A stretch of 64,000 nucleotides of DNA, taken from contig DATJAY010000020.1 in NCBI GenBank assembly GCA_035515795.1, positions 62,001 to 126,000 on the forward strand. The letters are read 5' to 3'. This document shows, piece by piece, positions 9,761-19,800 of this stretch. The DNA comes from Candidatus Acidiferrales bacterium. Its GTDB lineage: Bacteria > Bacteroidota > Ignavibacteria > Kryptoniales > JAKASW01. A program made the position numbers and the translations under genes. The notes beneath the pieces are model-generated. The model was not told where the DNA came from. It made no database searches and saw only the letters and a list, made by a program, of their open reading frames with translations. How positions within the stretch are numbered: position 1 is the first letter of the stretch; each line of letters opens with the position of its first letter.

Positions 9761-10468
9761 ATGAGTTCGACGACAAGATACTTTAGAAATATAGGGAAAG
9801 GATTCTGGACGGTCCTCATCGGAATGAAAGTTACGATGAAGCACATGTTTACGCCGGCAGTAACGGTCCAGTATCCGGATGCAAGGATGACGATCCCCGA
9901 GCGGGGCCGCAACCGGCTTTACGTCAACATGGACGACTGCATCGGATGCGACCAGTGTGCTATGGCATGCCCTGTCGATTGTATCACCATCGAAACTGCC
10001 AAGTCTCTTCCTACCGAAGATCTTGGAGTGACCTCTACGGGACAAAAGAAGCGTCTGTGGGTCACGCAGTTCGATATCGATTTCGGAAAATGCTGCTACT
10101 GCGGTCTGTGTGTGCCGCCATGTCCGACAGAGTGCATATACATGACCAACGTTTTTGAATTCTCCGATTACGACCGCAAGAATCTGATTTATAGTTTCAT
10201 AACTCTTACGCCCGAGGAGGTCGCGCAAAAGACGAAACAGGCGGAGGAGGCTGAGCGTGAAGCGGCAGCGAAGAAAGCTGCGGCCGCCGCAGCTGCAGCG
10301 GCGCAAAAGGCGGCTCAGGCTGCCCAGAAACCGCAAACCTCGCCTACAGATTCATCGCAGTTGACGCCGTCGGCGCAGACGAGTCCGATTCAAAAAAATG
10401 TTCCGGAAGTTCAACCGCCACCATCATCGACCGGTTCGGAAAATCAAAACCAGGACAAACCGAATTGA
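9761..10468 (+). CDS. nuoI: NADH-quinone oxidoreductase subunit I, with long low-complexity tail
   Basis: About 235 aa from the ATG at 9761; a TTG at 9740 would add seven residues. Carries two [4Fe-4S] clusters: CIGCDQCAMACPVDC and CCYCGLCVPPCPTEC, both with full Cx2Cx2CxxxC spacing. After the ferredoxin fold the last 75 or so residues are an Ala/Lys-rich then Pro/Ser/Gln-rich low-complexity tail that normal NuoI (about 160-180 aa) lacks. nuoJ starts two bases after its stop. Confidence 0.94.
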   Translation: MSSTTRYFRNIGKGFWTVLIGMKVTMKHMFTPAVTVQYPDARMTIPERGRNRLYVNMDDCIGCDQCAMACPVDCITIETAKSLPTEDLGVTSTGQKKRLWVTQFDIDFGKCCYCGLCVPPCPTECIYMTNVFEFSDYDRKNLIYSFITLTPEEVAQKTKQAEEAEREAAAKKAAAAAAAAAQKAAQAAQKPQTSPTDSSQLTPSAQTSPIQKNVPEVQPPPSSTGSENQNQDKPN

Positions 10469-10469
10469 A

Positions 10470-10979
10470 ATGAACTTTTACGATGTAATTTTTTACGCAT
10501 TTGCGATTCTAACTATTGTCAGTGCAATCGGCGTCGTCTTTTCTCGAAATATTGTGTATGCCGCATTTGCACTCTTGTTTGCCTTCTTTGGAGTCGCAGG
10601 AATCTACGTCTTGCTTGCCGCCGATTTCATAGCGGTAACGCAAATACTTCTGTACGTCGGCGGAATCCTCGTCCTGATAGTTTTTGGTGTCATGTTGACT
10701 TCGAAGGCATACGATGTGGAGGTGAAGCGAGGCGTCTTGCAGGTGGTTCCTGCCGTTGTTATTGTCGGTGCCATTGCCGGGACGCTGATCGGAGTTTTCA
10801 TGACGACGCCATGGCCGATATCGAATTTTGCCCCTTATGAAGAGACTGCCCGTCCGATCGGAGCGCTTCTGATGACGCAGTTCGTGCTTCCTTTCGAACT
10901 GGCTTCGGTGTTGCTGCTCGTCGCGCTTATCGGCGCTGTAATTATTGCACGACGCGAGAAAGGGACAAAACCACGATGA
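10470..10979 (+). CDS. nuoJ: NADH-quinone oxidoreductase subunit J
   Basis: 169 aa hydrophobic subunit with about five membrane segments. The N-terminus MNFYDVIFYAFAIL and the segment FVAVTQ-like IAVTQILLYVGGILVLIVFGVML are typical of NuoJ. The ATG at 10470 was chosen because longer versions would read a basic non-hydrophobic leader overlapping nuoI. It ends in a 4-bp ATGA overlap with nuoK. Confidence 0.94.
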   Translation: MNFYDVIFYAFAILTIVSAIGVVFSRNIVYAAFALLFAFFGVAGIYVLLAADFIAVTQILLYVGGILVLIVFGVMLTSKAYDVEVKRGVLQVVPAVVIVGAIAGTLIGVFMTTPWPISNFAPYEETARPIGALLMTQFVLPFELASVLLLVALIGAVIIARREKGTKPR

Positions 10980-11293
10980 TGACGCTGCATGTAGGGTTGT
11001 ACCACTTTCTGATCGTCAGCGCCATGCTTTTTGCTCTCGGGATTTATGGTGTGATCACGAGAAAGAACGCTATCATGGTCCTGATGGGAATCGAGCTGAT
11101 TCTGAATTCGGCGAATATAAATTTTATTGCGTTTACTCGATTCGGACTGATGAACCTTACCGGTCAGGTGGTTGCCATTTTCGTAATCATCCTTGCTGCG
11201 GCGGAGGCTGCAATATTGTTGGCAATTGTCCTGAATGTTTTCCAGCAGCTCAATACGGTGAATGTCGACGAAGTCGACAAGTTGAAGAACTGA
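10976..11293 (+). CDS. nuoK: NADH-quinone oxidoreductase subunit K
   Basis: 105 aa, the expected length, with three membrane helices. The conserved helix carries MGIELILNSANINF with the membrane Glu used in proton transfer, and AEAAILLAIVLNVFQ follows. Either of two adjacent ATGs could start it. It overlaps nuoJ by 4 bp. Confidence 0.95.
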   Translation: MMTLHVGLYHFLIVSAMLFALGIYGVITRKNAIMVLMGIELILNSANINFIAFTRFGLMNLTGQVVAIFVIILAAAEAAILLAIVLNVFQQLNTVNVDEVDKLKN

Positions 11294-11319
11294 AAATCCA
11301 AAATTGAAAAATTTAAAAG

Positions 11320-13509
11320 GTGTCTCCGATTGAAAGTACGTTGATAAACTTGGCTCTTGCGGTGTTGCTCCTGCCGCTTGCAGGTTTTGCGATGCTGATA
11401 TTTTTCGGCAAGGCCATCCCGCGGCGGGATCTTTTTGAGACCGGGATTATGTTCGTCGCCCTCGGGCTCTCTATATTTATCATGATCGAGAAGGTCTTCG
11501 TACTGTCGGTCCCGAGAATTGACATGACAATACGATGGATCGACCTCGGGCTTTTAGGATCGACTCAGGGGTTCGTTCTCGACGTCGGCATAGCGATCGA
11601 CAATCTTTCCGCAATCATGCTTGTCGTAGTCACGCTGATAAGCGCCTTGGTACATATGTTTTCTCTCGGCTACATGAAAGGCGACGTGAGATATTCGCGT
11701 TACTATGCATACCTAGGTTTGTTTAGCTTCTCAATGCTGGGTATAGTTCTCTCCAACAATATCTTGATGATGTATATCTTCTGGGAGCTAGTCGGGATCT
11801 GCTCGTACCTTCTCATAGGGCACTGGTACGAGAAGAAATCCGCTGCCGATGCCGGGAAGAAGGCGTTCATCGTCAATAGAGTTGGCGACGTCGGATTTTT
11901 TATCGGGATCATGATTTTATTTACTCAGCTTCATACCGTCTTGTTCAAAGGAATATTCAGCGGAATTGCAGACGGGCAGCTGTCCGATGCATGGCTGACG
12001 GCCGCCGGCATTTTGATATTCTGCGGGGCAGTCGGCAAGTCCGCGCAGTTCCCGCTGCACGTATGGCTGCCGGATGCTATGGAAGGTCCTACTCCCGTGA
12101 GCGCCCTCATTCACGCAGCGACCATGGTTGCCGCCGGCGTGTATCTCGTCGCAAGGGTTTATCCTATGTTTACCGGCGATGCGCTGACAGTCATAGCTTA
12201 CATCGGAGTCATCACAGCATTCATCAGCGCTACTATCGCCATTACGCAAAATGATATAAAGAAAGTTTTAGCCTACTCGACGATAAGCCAGCTCGGCTAT
12301 ATGATAATGGGGCTCGGCGTGGGCGCTTACTCGGCAGGCTTCTTCCATCTCGTGACTCATGCCGCATTCAAAGCAGGACTGTTTCTTGGAGCAGGCTCCG
12401 TAATTTACGCAATGCATCATGAGCAGGACATGCGGCAGATGGGCGGGCTTCGGAAAAAGATGCCGATAACATATTGGTGCTTCGTTATTTTTAGCCTGTC
12501 GATCGCGGGAATCCCATTCACTTCAGGCTTTCTCAGCAAGGACAGTATCCTAGCCGGTGCGTTTGCCTACGGAAGGCTCTCCGGGAATTATCTGATCCCG
12601 ATCGTAGCATATGCGGTCGTCTTTCTCACCGCGATGTACATGTTCCGTCTCATCATTATGACATTTCATGGCGAGCCGCGTGATCAGCACAAATTCGAAC
12701 ACGCGAAAGAATCACCGGCGGTCATGACGATACCGCTGATCGTACTCGCGTCGCTGTCGTTGTTTTTTTTCTACAGCCTCAATCCTTTCGATCCGGAAAA
12801 GGGATGGATTCCGCAAGCAGTTGAAAGGCCTGAATCGGTCGCACCGGGGTGGCAGCAGCGAACATGGGATATAATAAAGATTCAAGAAATAACAAGATTG
12901 CATCCGAATCTCGGAGGTTCCTCTGCCGTCACAGGACAAGGCGAAACAGGCTCGACTGGCCAACTGCAGGCGAACAACAACGTGTCCCCATTTGAGGTGC
13001 AGCCGGGTGACATAGTGAACAATACGACTCCATACGAAATCATACTTGGGGAAGTCCGCTATCCCGGACTCGAGCTTTCGCTGTCGATGGCTGTGATGGG
13101 AATCCTTGCTGCCTTTGTTATTTATCAGTGGAAGAAAATCGACGCCGGCAAGTTGAAAGAATCTGTGAAACCCGTTTACACTTTTCTTTCGAATAAATGG
13201 TACTTCGATGAATTATACGGTGCGACTGTCGTCGGTGGAACGGTGGCCTTCAGCAGAATGCTTGCGTGGTTTGACAACAACGTGATCGATGGCATTGTGA
13301 ATGGCGCTGCGACTGTGACTCGTTTAGGATCTTCGCTTAGCGGGTGGTTTGACAACAATGTTGTCGATGGACTGGTGAATTTTTCTGCATGGTTCACCGG
13401 TCTTCTCGGACGGGAAACTCGCAGAATCCAGACCGGCAAAGTACAGACTTACATTGTGTTTGCATTGCTGGGCGCGATAATAATATTTTTTGCGTTCAGG
13501 CAGTTTTGA
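11320..13509 (+). CDS. nuoL: NADH-quinone oxidoreductase subunit L
   Basis: 729 aa, distal antiporter-like proton-pumping subunit with many membrane segments. Core motifs are FWELVGICSYLLIGHWYEK, GKSAQFPLHVWLPDAMEGPTPVSALIHAATMVAAG and THAAFKAGLFLGAGSV. The start is GTG. A polar insert at about residues 490-575 (Gly/Gln/Asn-rich) precedes the last segments. Near the C-terminus the motif WFDNNVxDGxVN occurs twice (about residues 648 and 677), a tandem duplication in the amphipathic-helix region before RRIQTGKVQTY. Confidence 0.95.
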   Translation: MSPIESTLINLALAVLLLPLAGFAMLIFFGKAIPRRDLFETGIMFVALGLSIFIMIEKVFVLSVPRIDMTIRWIDLGLLGSTQGFVLDVGIAIDNLSAIMLVVVTLISALVHMFSLGYMKGDVRYSRYYAYLGLFSFSMLGIVLSNNILMMYIFWELVGICSYLLIGHWYEKKSAADAGKKAFIVNRVGDVGFFIGIMILFTQLHTVLFKGIFSGIADGQLSDAWLTAAGILIFCGAVGKSAQFPLHVWLPDAMEGPTPVSALIHAATMVAAGVYLVARVYPMFTGDALTVIAYIGVITAFISATIAITQNDIKKVLAYSTISQLGYMIMGLGVGAYSAGFFHLVTHAAFKAGLFLGAGSVIYAMHHEQDMRQMGGLRKKMPITYWCFVIFSLSIAGIPFTSGFLSKDSILAGAFAYGRLSGNYLIPIVAYAVVFLTAMYMFRLIIMTFHGEPRDQHKFEHAKESPAVMTIPLIVLASLSLFFFYSLNPFDPEKGWIPQAVERPESVAPGWQQRTWDIIKIQEITRLHPNLGGSSAVTGQGETGSTGQLQANNNVSPFEVQPGDIVNNTTPYEIILGEVRYPGLELSLSMAVMGILAAFVIYQWKKIDAGKLKESVKPVYTFLSNKWYFDELYGATVVGGTVAFSRMLAWFDNNVIDGIVNGAATVTRLGSSLSGWFDNNVVDGLVNFSAWFTGLLGRETRRIQTGKVQTYIVFALLGAIIIFFAFRQF

Positions 13510-13567
13510 ATTATGAGTTTGATACTCTTAATTCGAAATTCGGAATTTAAAATCTTTTAGGAGAATT

Positions 13568-15166
13568 ATGGCTTATCAATTCCTTGGAATTGGTTACCTG
13601 ACCTGGATCACTTTCTTGCCTGTACTCGGGATGATTCTTGTTTTGCTCATCCCGAAGGCAGGCGTGAACCTGATGAAATGGACGGCACTTGCTGCAACGC
13701 TATTGCAGCTCGTGTTTGCGGGGCTCATCTGGATGAATTTCAGCGCGCCGCTTACCGGCATCAATGATCCGAACAACTTCCAGTTCGTCGAGAAAACAAG
13801 ATGGATTGACCTGCCGGGTGTGGCCTGGTTTGGACGGGTTGCTGTCGATTACTTCATGGGAATCGACGGCCTGAGTCTGCCGATGGTGATCCTCACGGCT
13901 CTGATTTCATTTGTCGGAGTGATTGCATCATGGAACATAAATAAATCTCAGAAAGGTTACTTCGCTCTGTATCTTCTTCTCGACACCGGTATGATGGGCG
14001 TCTTTGTCGCGCTTGATATGTTTCTGTTTTATGTTTTCTGGGAATTGATGCTTCTGCCCATGTACTTTCTCATTGGCATCTGGGGCGGACCGAGGAGGGA
14101 ATACGCGGCAATAAAATTCTTCCTTTATACTCTGCTTGGTTCGGTACTGATACTTTTAGTCATGTTGGGTCTATATTTCAGTGTCAGCATAAAAGAATCT
14201 GGTCAGGAGATGCACACGTTTAACATGCTTGCGATGATGGATCCGAAGAATTTCGTGACCGGTTCACTATTTGCCGGACTCGGTACCTACTGGAGATATG
14301 TCGCATTCATAGCGCTTTTCATCGGTTTTGCGATAAAAGTCCCGGTCTTTCCGTTCCATACGTGGCTCCCCGATGCTCATGTGGAGGCGCCGACGGCCAT
14401 TAGTGTCATTCTTGCCGGCGTCCTTTTGAAAATGGGAACTTACGGACTCTTAAGAGTCAGCTTCCCGATTTTCCCTGACGCGATGTTGAAGTACGCATTT
14501 CCACTCGCGATTCTCGGCTTTATCAATATTATTTATGGTGCTCTCTGTGCCATGGCACAAACTGATTTCAAGAAGTTGATCGCTTATTCAAGCATAAGCC
14601 ACATGGGCGTGGTGCTTCTTGGCATCGCATCGCTGAACACGCAGGGCGTTGCCGGCGGAGTACTGCAAATGTTCAACCATGGCGTCGTCACCGCGATGCT
14701 ATTCTTGATAGTCGGAGTGATTTACGACCGGGCTCATACGCGCGGCCTGGATGATTTCGGCGGACTCGCAAACCAAATGCCGGTTTATACCGGGATCATG
14801 ACCGTCGCTTTCTTTGCGGCTATCGGTCTGCCGGGGCTGAGCGAGTTTGTCAGCGAGCTTCTTTCTTATTTGGGTGCGTTCCAGACTTTCAGATGGGTTG
14901 CAATTTTCTCCAGCCTCGGAATTGTTCTGACAGCGGGTTATATGCTCTGGACACTGCAGCGCGTCTTCCTTGGACAGCTTCCCGAAAAGTGGAAATCGCT
15001 GACCGATGTTAACGGGAGAGAACTCGTTTCGTTTGTTCCTCTCGTGATCGTGGTTATTGTGCTGGGTGTGTTCCCGTCCATTATGCTCCATCCGATTAAT
15101 GCATCGCTGAACCATCTTGTCGATTTTGTCCAGAAAGTCGGGAACGGCTTGACGGCAGCGAGGTAA
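13568..15166 (+). CDS. nuoM: NADH-quinone oxidoreductase subunit M
   Basis: 532 aa antiporter-like proton-pumping subunit with about 14 membrane segments. Motifs include FYVFWELMLLPMYFLIGIWGG, FPFHTWLPDAHVEAPTAISVILAGVLLKMG and AYSSISHMGVVLLG. An AGGAG lies just upstream of the ATG. The 58-bp gap after nuoL is AT-rich with the words AATTCGAAATTCGGAATT. Confidence 0.96.
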   Translation: MAYQFLGIGYLTWITFLPVLGMILVLLIPKAGVNLMKWTALAATLLQLVFAGLIWMNFSAPLTGINDPNNFQFVEKTRWIDLPGVAWFGRVAVDYFMGIDGLSLPMVILTALISFVGVIASWNINKSQKGYFALYLLLDTGMMGVFVALDMFLFYVFWELMLLPMYFLIGIWGGPRREYAAIKFFLYTLLGSVLILLVMLGLYFSVSIKESGQEMHTFNMLAMMDPKNFVTGSLFAGLGTYWRYVAFIALFIGFAIKVPVFPFHTWLPDAHVEAPTAISVILAGVLLKMGTYGLLRVSFPIFPDAMLKYAFPLAILGFINIIYGALCAMAQTDFKKLIAYSSISHMGVVLLGIASLNTQGVAGGVLQMFNHGVVTAMLFLIVGVIYDRAHTRGLDDFGGLANQMPVYTGIMTVAFFAAIGLPGLSEFVSELLSYLGAFQTFRWVAIFSSLGIVLTAGYMLWTLQRVFLGQLPEKWKSLTDVNGRELVSFVPLVIVVIVLGVFPSIMLHPINASLNHLVDFVQKVGNGLTAAR

Positions 15167-15194
15167 GTGAGAAGTTAAAAGCGAAAAATTAAAA

Positions 15195-16691
15195 ATGTTT
15201 CAGACCATCTACGAGAGTTTTGGTTATATCTTGCCGGAGACGACGCTCGCAATATTTTTTGTCCTGACGTTATTGACGGCGATTGTTGGAAGAAGGCGCG
15301 GGAAGTACCTACCCGCGTTTATGGCTCTGATCGGATTCATAATCGCGGGCATCTACGTGTTTAGGCAGATCGATGTCAGTGTGCTGGTGTTCAGCGGCAT
15401 GTACGCGGTCGATCCATTCAGCTGGTTCTTCAAAGTGATATTTTTAATAACCGGGATACTCATCGTTCTCTTCTCGATGCAGAGCCGCGAACTTGAGGCG
15501 GCTTCAACGAAGTATGCAGAATATTTCAGCCTGATAATTTCGCTGACCATCGGCGCGTTCTTCATGGCGGGTTCGACAAATCTGCTTATGATGTATTTGT
15601 CGCTGGAGCTCGTCAGCATTTCATCCTACATTTTATCCGGCTTCACGAAGGAAAACGCGAGAGCAGATGAAGCGTCGTTGAAGTACGTGATCTACGGAGC
15701 GTTTTCGTCGGGACTGATGCTCTACGGTATTTCTCTGCTTTACGGACTTACGGGAGAAACCAATATCTATTCATTCAACCAGGCGATAGCCGCCGGTGGT
15801 GCACCGAGAATTACCATCCTGGTTGCGATCATCCTGATGCTTGTCGGACTGGGTTACAAAATAAGCGCGGTGCCGTTTCACTTCTGGACGCCCGACGTTT
15901 ATGAAGGTGCGCCGATTACGGTTACCGCATTTCTTTCCGTCACGTCGAAGGCGGCTGGCTTTGCGATGCTAATAAGGTTTTTTAAAATTGCATTCATCGA
16001 TGTCACTGCTCAACCGATGGCTGCGGGGATGTGGGAGATCTTCAGAGGGTTCAATTGGACGGACATAATTGCTGTGCTTTCGGTTCTTACTATGACCGTC
16101 GGCAACCTTGTTGCGATATGGCAATCTAACATGAAGCGGCTCCTCGCATACTCGAGCATCGCGCATGCCGGGTATATCCTGATGGGATTTGTGACGCTGA
16201 CGAACCAGGGCATATCCGCGATGCTTGTGTATCTCATAGCTTATCTTCTGATGAACCTTGGAGCATTTTACATCGTAATGCTGGTCGCAAATAAATATCA
16301 TACCGAAAACGTCGACGGCTACAATGGACTCGGTTATCGTTCGCCATATGCGGCATTTGCGCTGACCGTATTTCTCTTTTCTCTGACTGGGATTCCGCCG
16401 ACGTTCGGATTCATAGGAAAATTCTATTTGTTCTCATCGCTGATCAGCGCACATTATATCTGGCTTGCGATTGTCGGTGTCATTAACAGCGTGATCTCGC
16501 TTTATTATTATGCGAGGGTCGTGCGCAATATGTACCTCGTCCAACCCGAAGACACAACGCGGATCGAGTTTGATTTCGGCACCAATCTCCTTATGACGGT
16601 TTTTGTTATTCCCAACATCGGATTGATGCTCTACTTCTCACCGATACTGAGCTGGGCTCAGTATTCCGTAAGCATGTTCGGACTGAGATAA
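15195..16691 (+). CDS. nuoN: NADH-quinone oxidoreductase subunit N
   Basis: 498 aa, third antiporter-like proton-pumping subunit. Motifs: LLMMYLSLELVSISSYILSGF, AVPFHFWTPDVYEGAPITVTAFLSVTSKAAGF and LLAYSSIAHAGYILMG. It closes the nuoABCDHIJKLMN run. No nuoE, nuoF or nuoG lies in the cluster, so the NADH-oxidising module is either encoded elsewhere or replaced by another electron donor. Confidence 0.96.
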   Translation: MFQTIYESFGYILPETTLAIFFVLTLLTAIVGRRRGKYLPAFMALIGFIIAGIYVFRQIDVSVLVFSGMYAVDPFSWFFKVIFLITGILIVLFSMQSRELEAASTKYAEYFSLIISLTIGAFFMAGSTNLLMMYLSLELVSISSYILSGFTKENARADEASLKYVIYGAFSSGLMLYGISLLYGLTGETNIYSFNQAIAAGGAPRITILVAIILMLVGLGYKISAVPFHFWTPDVYEGAPITVTAFLSVTSKAAGFAMLIRFFKIAFIDVTAQPMAAGMWEIFRGFNWTDIIAVLSVLTMTVGNLVAIWQSNMKRLLAYSSIAHAGYILMGFVTLTNQGISAMLVYLIAYLLMNLGAFYIVMLVANKYHTENVDGYNGLGYRSPYAAFALTVFLFSLTGIPPTFGFIGKFYLFSSLISAHYIWLAIVGVINSVISLYYYARVVRNMYLVQPEDTTRIEFDFGTNLLMTVFVIPNIGLMLYFSPILSWAQYSVSMFGLR

Positions 16692-16710
16692 CCCCTGCGT
16701 CGGTGGGGTT
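16690..16710 (+). terminator. Weak hairpin after nuoN
   Basis: AACCCC at 16690-16695 pairs with GGGGTT at 16705-16710 across a 9-base loop, starting within the nuoN stop region. No T-run follows, so it could be a rho-dependent end or only a stabilising hairpin. Confidence 0.28.
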
Positions 16711-16859
16711 GCGCCGGAGCTGATGAGTCGAAATTTTCCTTTCTCCTTTATATCTTAACGTTTCAGGCAACGTTGAAGATGTTGATAAATCGTTAGTGAT
16801 AAATTGAAGATGCCGCCGCCAGATTTGTTATATGCCGGCATGAGAAAGGGAGACTTTTG

Positions 16860-19800
16860 ATGCGTAGTATCTACCTAATTGTGTGTATTTTCCTATCAAC
16901 TTCTATTCTAGGTTTCAGCAGAACCGTTGTTTTCTACGAACAAAATTTTCCCTCAGTTGATAACGGGGTGATCAGTCGTGCGACACTTGAACGGGCATTT
17001 GCCTCGATGAACACTCAATTCGTAGGACTTGATGGTCTGGAGAAAGATTTAGCTGACAGTGACCTTCTTGTATTGCCATATGGCTCCGCGTTTCCCGCAG
17101 ATGCCTGGGACATGGTTAGCCGTCATTTAGGAAGCGGCAACCTCCTGGTGTTGGGCGGAAGACCACTTTACGTGCCGGTGTACCATGATAGTGCCGGCGG
17201 CTGGTGGGCGGGACAACCGCAGAATACTTTTTCAAGATACCTCGGCATCATGTACTCGCATGTCGTGACGCAGCTCGAAAATCCGGCGCACAAGCCATGG
17301 AGTCTGAGATGGGGTGATGACGCGCCATTTTTCAGTAACCAATTACCGTCAATCACGTTGAATCCTGAGCGTGTTTTCGCTAATTCGGGTTTTGGACAAA
17401 AGTATCGCGGCATCGGGTTTCTAGTCGATGCTCACGGCAATCGACTCGCCGCTCCGATAGTCGCCGACGATCGATTCGGTCATGCCTCAACACCGCGGCG
17501 TGGCGTTTATCTGAGCTTCGACGCTGACTCCACTTATTGGAATTCAGAAGCGGCAATAGATTTAATACATCAAGCTGGAACATATGCATCCTTCGGTGGG
17601 GATCGCCTATGGATCGATTTGCAGTCATTGGCAGTTGATCCGGGCGAGCATGTTACAGGCACGATTGATGTTACGCGGAACGGAGAGCCGGCGGAACTAA
17701 TGCTGGAATTGTTGTCGGGCTCAAATGTCCTTGAGACCAGGAAGGTAAGTTGTAGTAATTCTCTCCATGAGGAAATTGGACTGACCACGCCATTGAATGT
17801 GTCCGGACTCTACGAAGTGCGTGCCATCTTATCGGTGGGTGATACGGTTGTTGACCAGTACACCTCTGGAGTCGAGGTGCGTGATACGTCGCTTCTGCAC
17901 TCAGGCCACCAGATTGAGGCAGGGCGAGATTATTTCAAGTTGGACGGGAAACCGTACTTGCCGGTCGGGATCAATTACTTCTCTACAGATCCTAATACTT
18001 CCGACTTCTTTGTTGGCGGGAGTCTGGGCGGCAACGCATACGTTTGGGAACGAGACTTTGCCGAGATGGAGCACGAAGGAATCACAATTGTTCGGACGGG
18101 GACGTGGCAAAATCGCGTTCGTTATCTTGATCAGGTAACCGGTGCGGCAGACGAACAACTTCTCCGAGCCATCGAAGCTTACCTCGACGCAGCCGCGCGA
18201 CATCATATGCAGGTTATATTCACGTTCTTTGCATTCAATCCTCAAGTGGAAATGCAGCAGGGACCCGGACAGGAAGGCGACCTCCTCGGACCGGGCTCCA
18301 ATCCATACCTGGATCCGGTCGCGATAGATGCAGAAACCGCTTATGTCTGTTCCATTGTCTCGCGCTTCAAGGATGTACCGTTTTTGAGTTACGATCTTAT
18401 TAATGAACCGAGTTTTGCAAATCCAAAGCGAATATGGAAAGGAAATTCGCCGAACGGCGATCCGAGAGAAGTTGCCGCCTGGCACCGTTGGATCGAAAAG
18501 CGTTATGGCACAATCGACAGTCTCGCGAAGGAATGGCATACACCTCCTTCTGAGCTTGGCTCATTTAATGATGTGCCGGAGCCCACGCTGCCAGATTTCG
18601 ATTTGACGCGTTACGGAAATCCAAATACGGTGCGGGCGATTGACTTCGATTTGTTTGCACAGGACGCTTTCATCCGATGGGCGGATACGATCATTCAAAC
18701 GATTCGGTCAACAGGTTCTAAGCAAGTAGTTACTGTGGGTCAGGATGAAGGCGGGGTCACTGATCGCGTGCTTGATCAATTCTGGTCAAATTCAGAAGTC
18801 GACTACACGGTAAACCATACATGGTGGCGGGACGATGCGTTACTGTGGGGTTCGGTTGCCGCCAAGAGTACTCGCAAGCCGAATCTGATTGAAGAAACCG
18901 GCCCTCAGCCTGTCTGGGACATGGACGGAACCTGGCGCTGGGACGATCATGGAGGACTCGGACTGGAGGAGCGGAAGTTAGCGCTTGCGTTCGCGAATGG
19001 GAACGCCGGTATTCTACATTGGGATTGGACTCGCAGCGATGACTTTGGCATCATGCGGCGCGACGGTTCTGAAAAAGTTTGGATGGATGCGTTGAACGGC
19101 ATAGCCTCCTTCGCTAAAAAAGCACAGCCCTACGCGACCGAAGCCGGACTTCCTCAGGTCGCTCTAGTACTGCCTCAGTCACTGCAGCTCTCGCCGTTCA
19201 GCAGTTATGGTTTGGAGGTGCAGCAAAAGGCGGTGCGCGCATTGTACCAGTATGCACGATCGACGGCATTTGCGATTGGAGAATATCAACTTTCTCATAT
19301 GCCAGATGCGAAACTAATTATTGTCCCTGCGCCATGGATATTGAGCCAGGAATCATGGAATTTATTGATGAGCAAAGTCAGAGACGGTGCGACTCTACTC
19401 ATCTCCGGAAGGATCGACGTCGATGAGCATTGGATAACGGTTCCCCGTCGCTCAGAAGAACTGAACCTGAAGTACACGTCGGCCGATCTGACCACGCGGG
19501 AAGTCGAGGTGAAGTGGCCCGAAGGCACCGCGCACTTGAGCTATTCCACGGACAAGACTACTTACGCGCAGCACGGTGCGTTAAGCAACGGCCGGACCTT
19601 TGACGACATCTCTTTGGGCAGAGGACATATATTGTACTTCACCGTTCCCCTTGAGCTTTCCGACCAGCTTAGCGAGATCGGGCGGATTTATAGGTATGCT
19701 ATTAGGTTCGCCGGTGTCAATTCTCCTTACGAGACTTCTTGTGAAGATCCCGGCATTCTGATTTGTCCGACGGAGCTGCCCGAAGCGACACTTTACGTTT

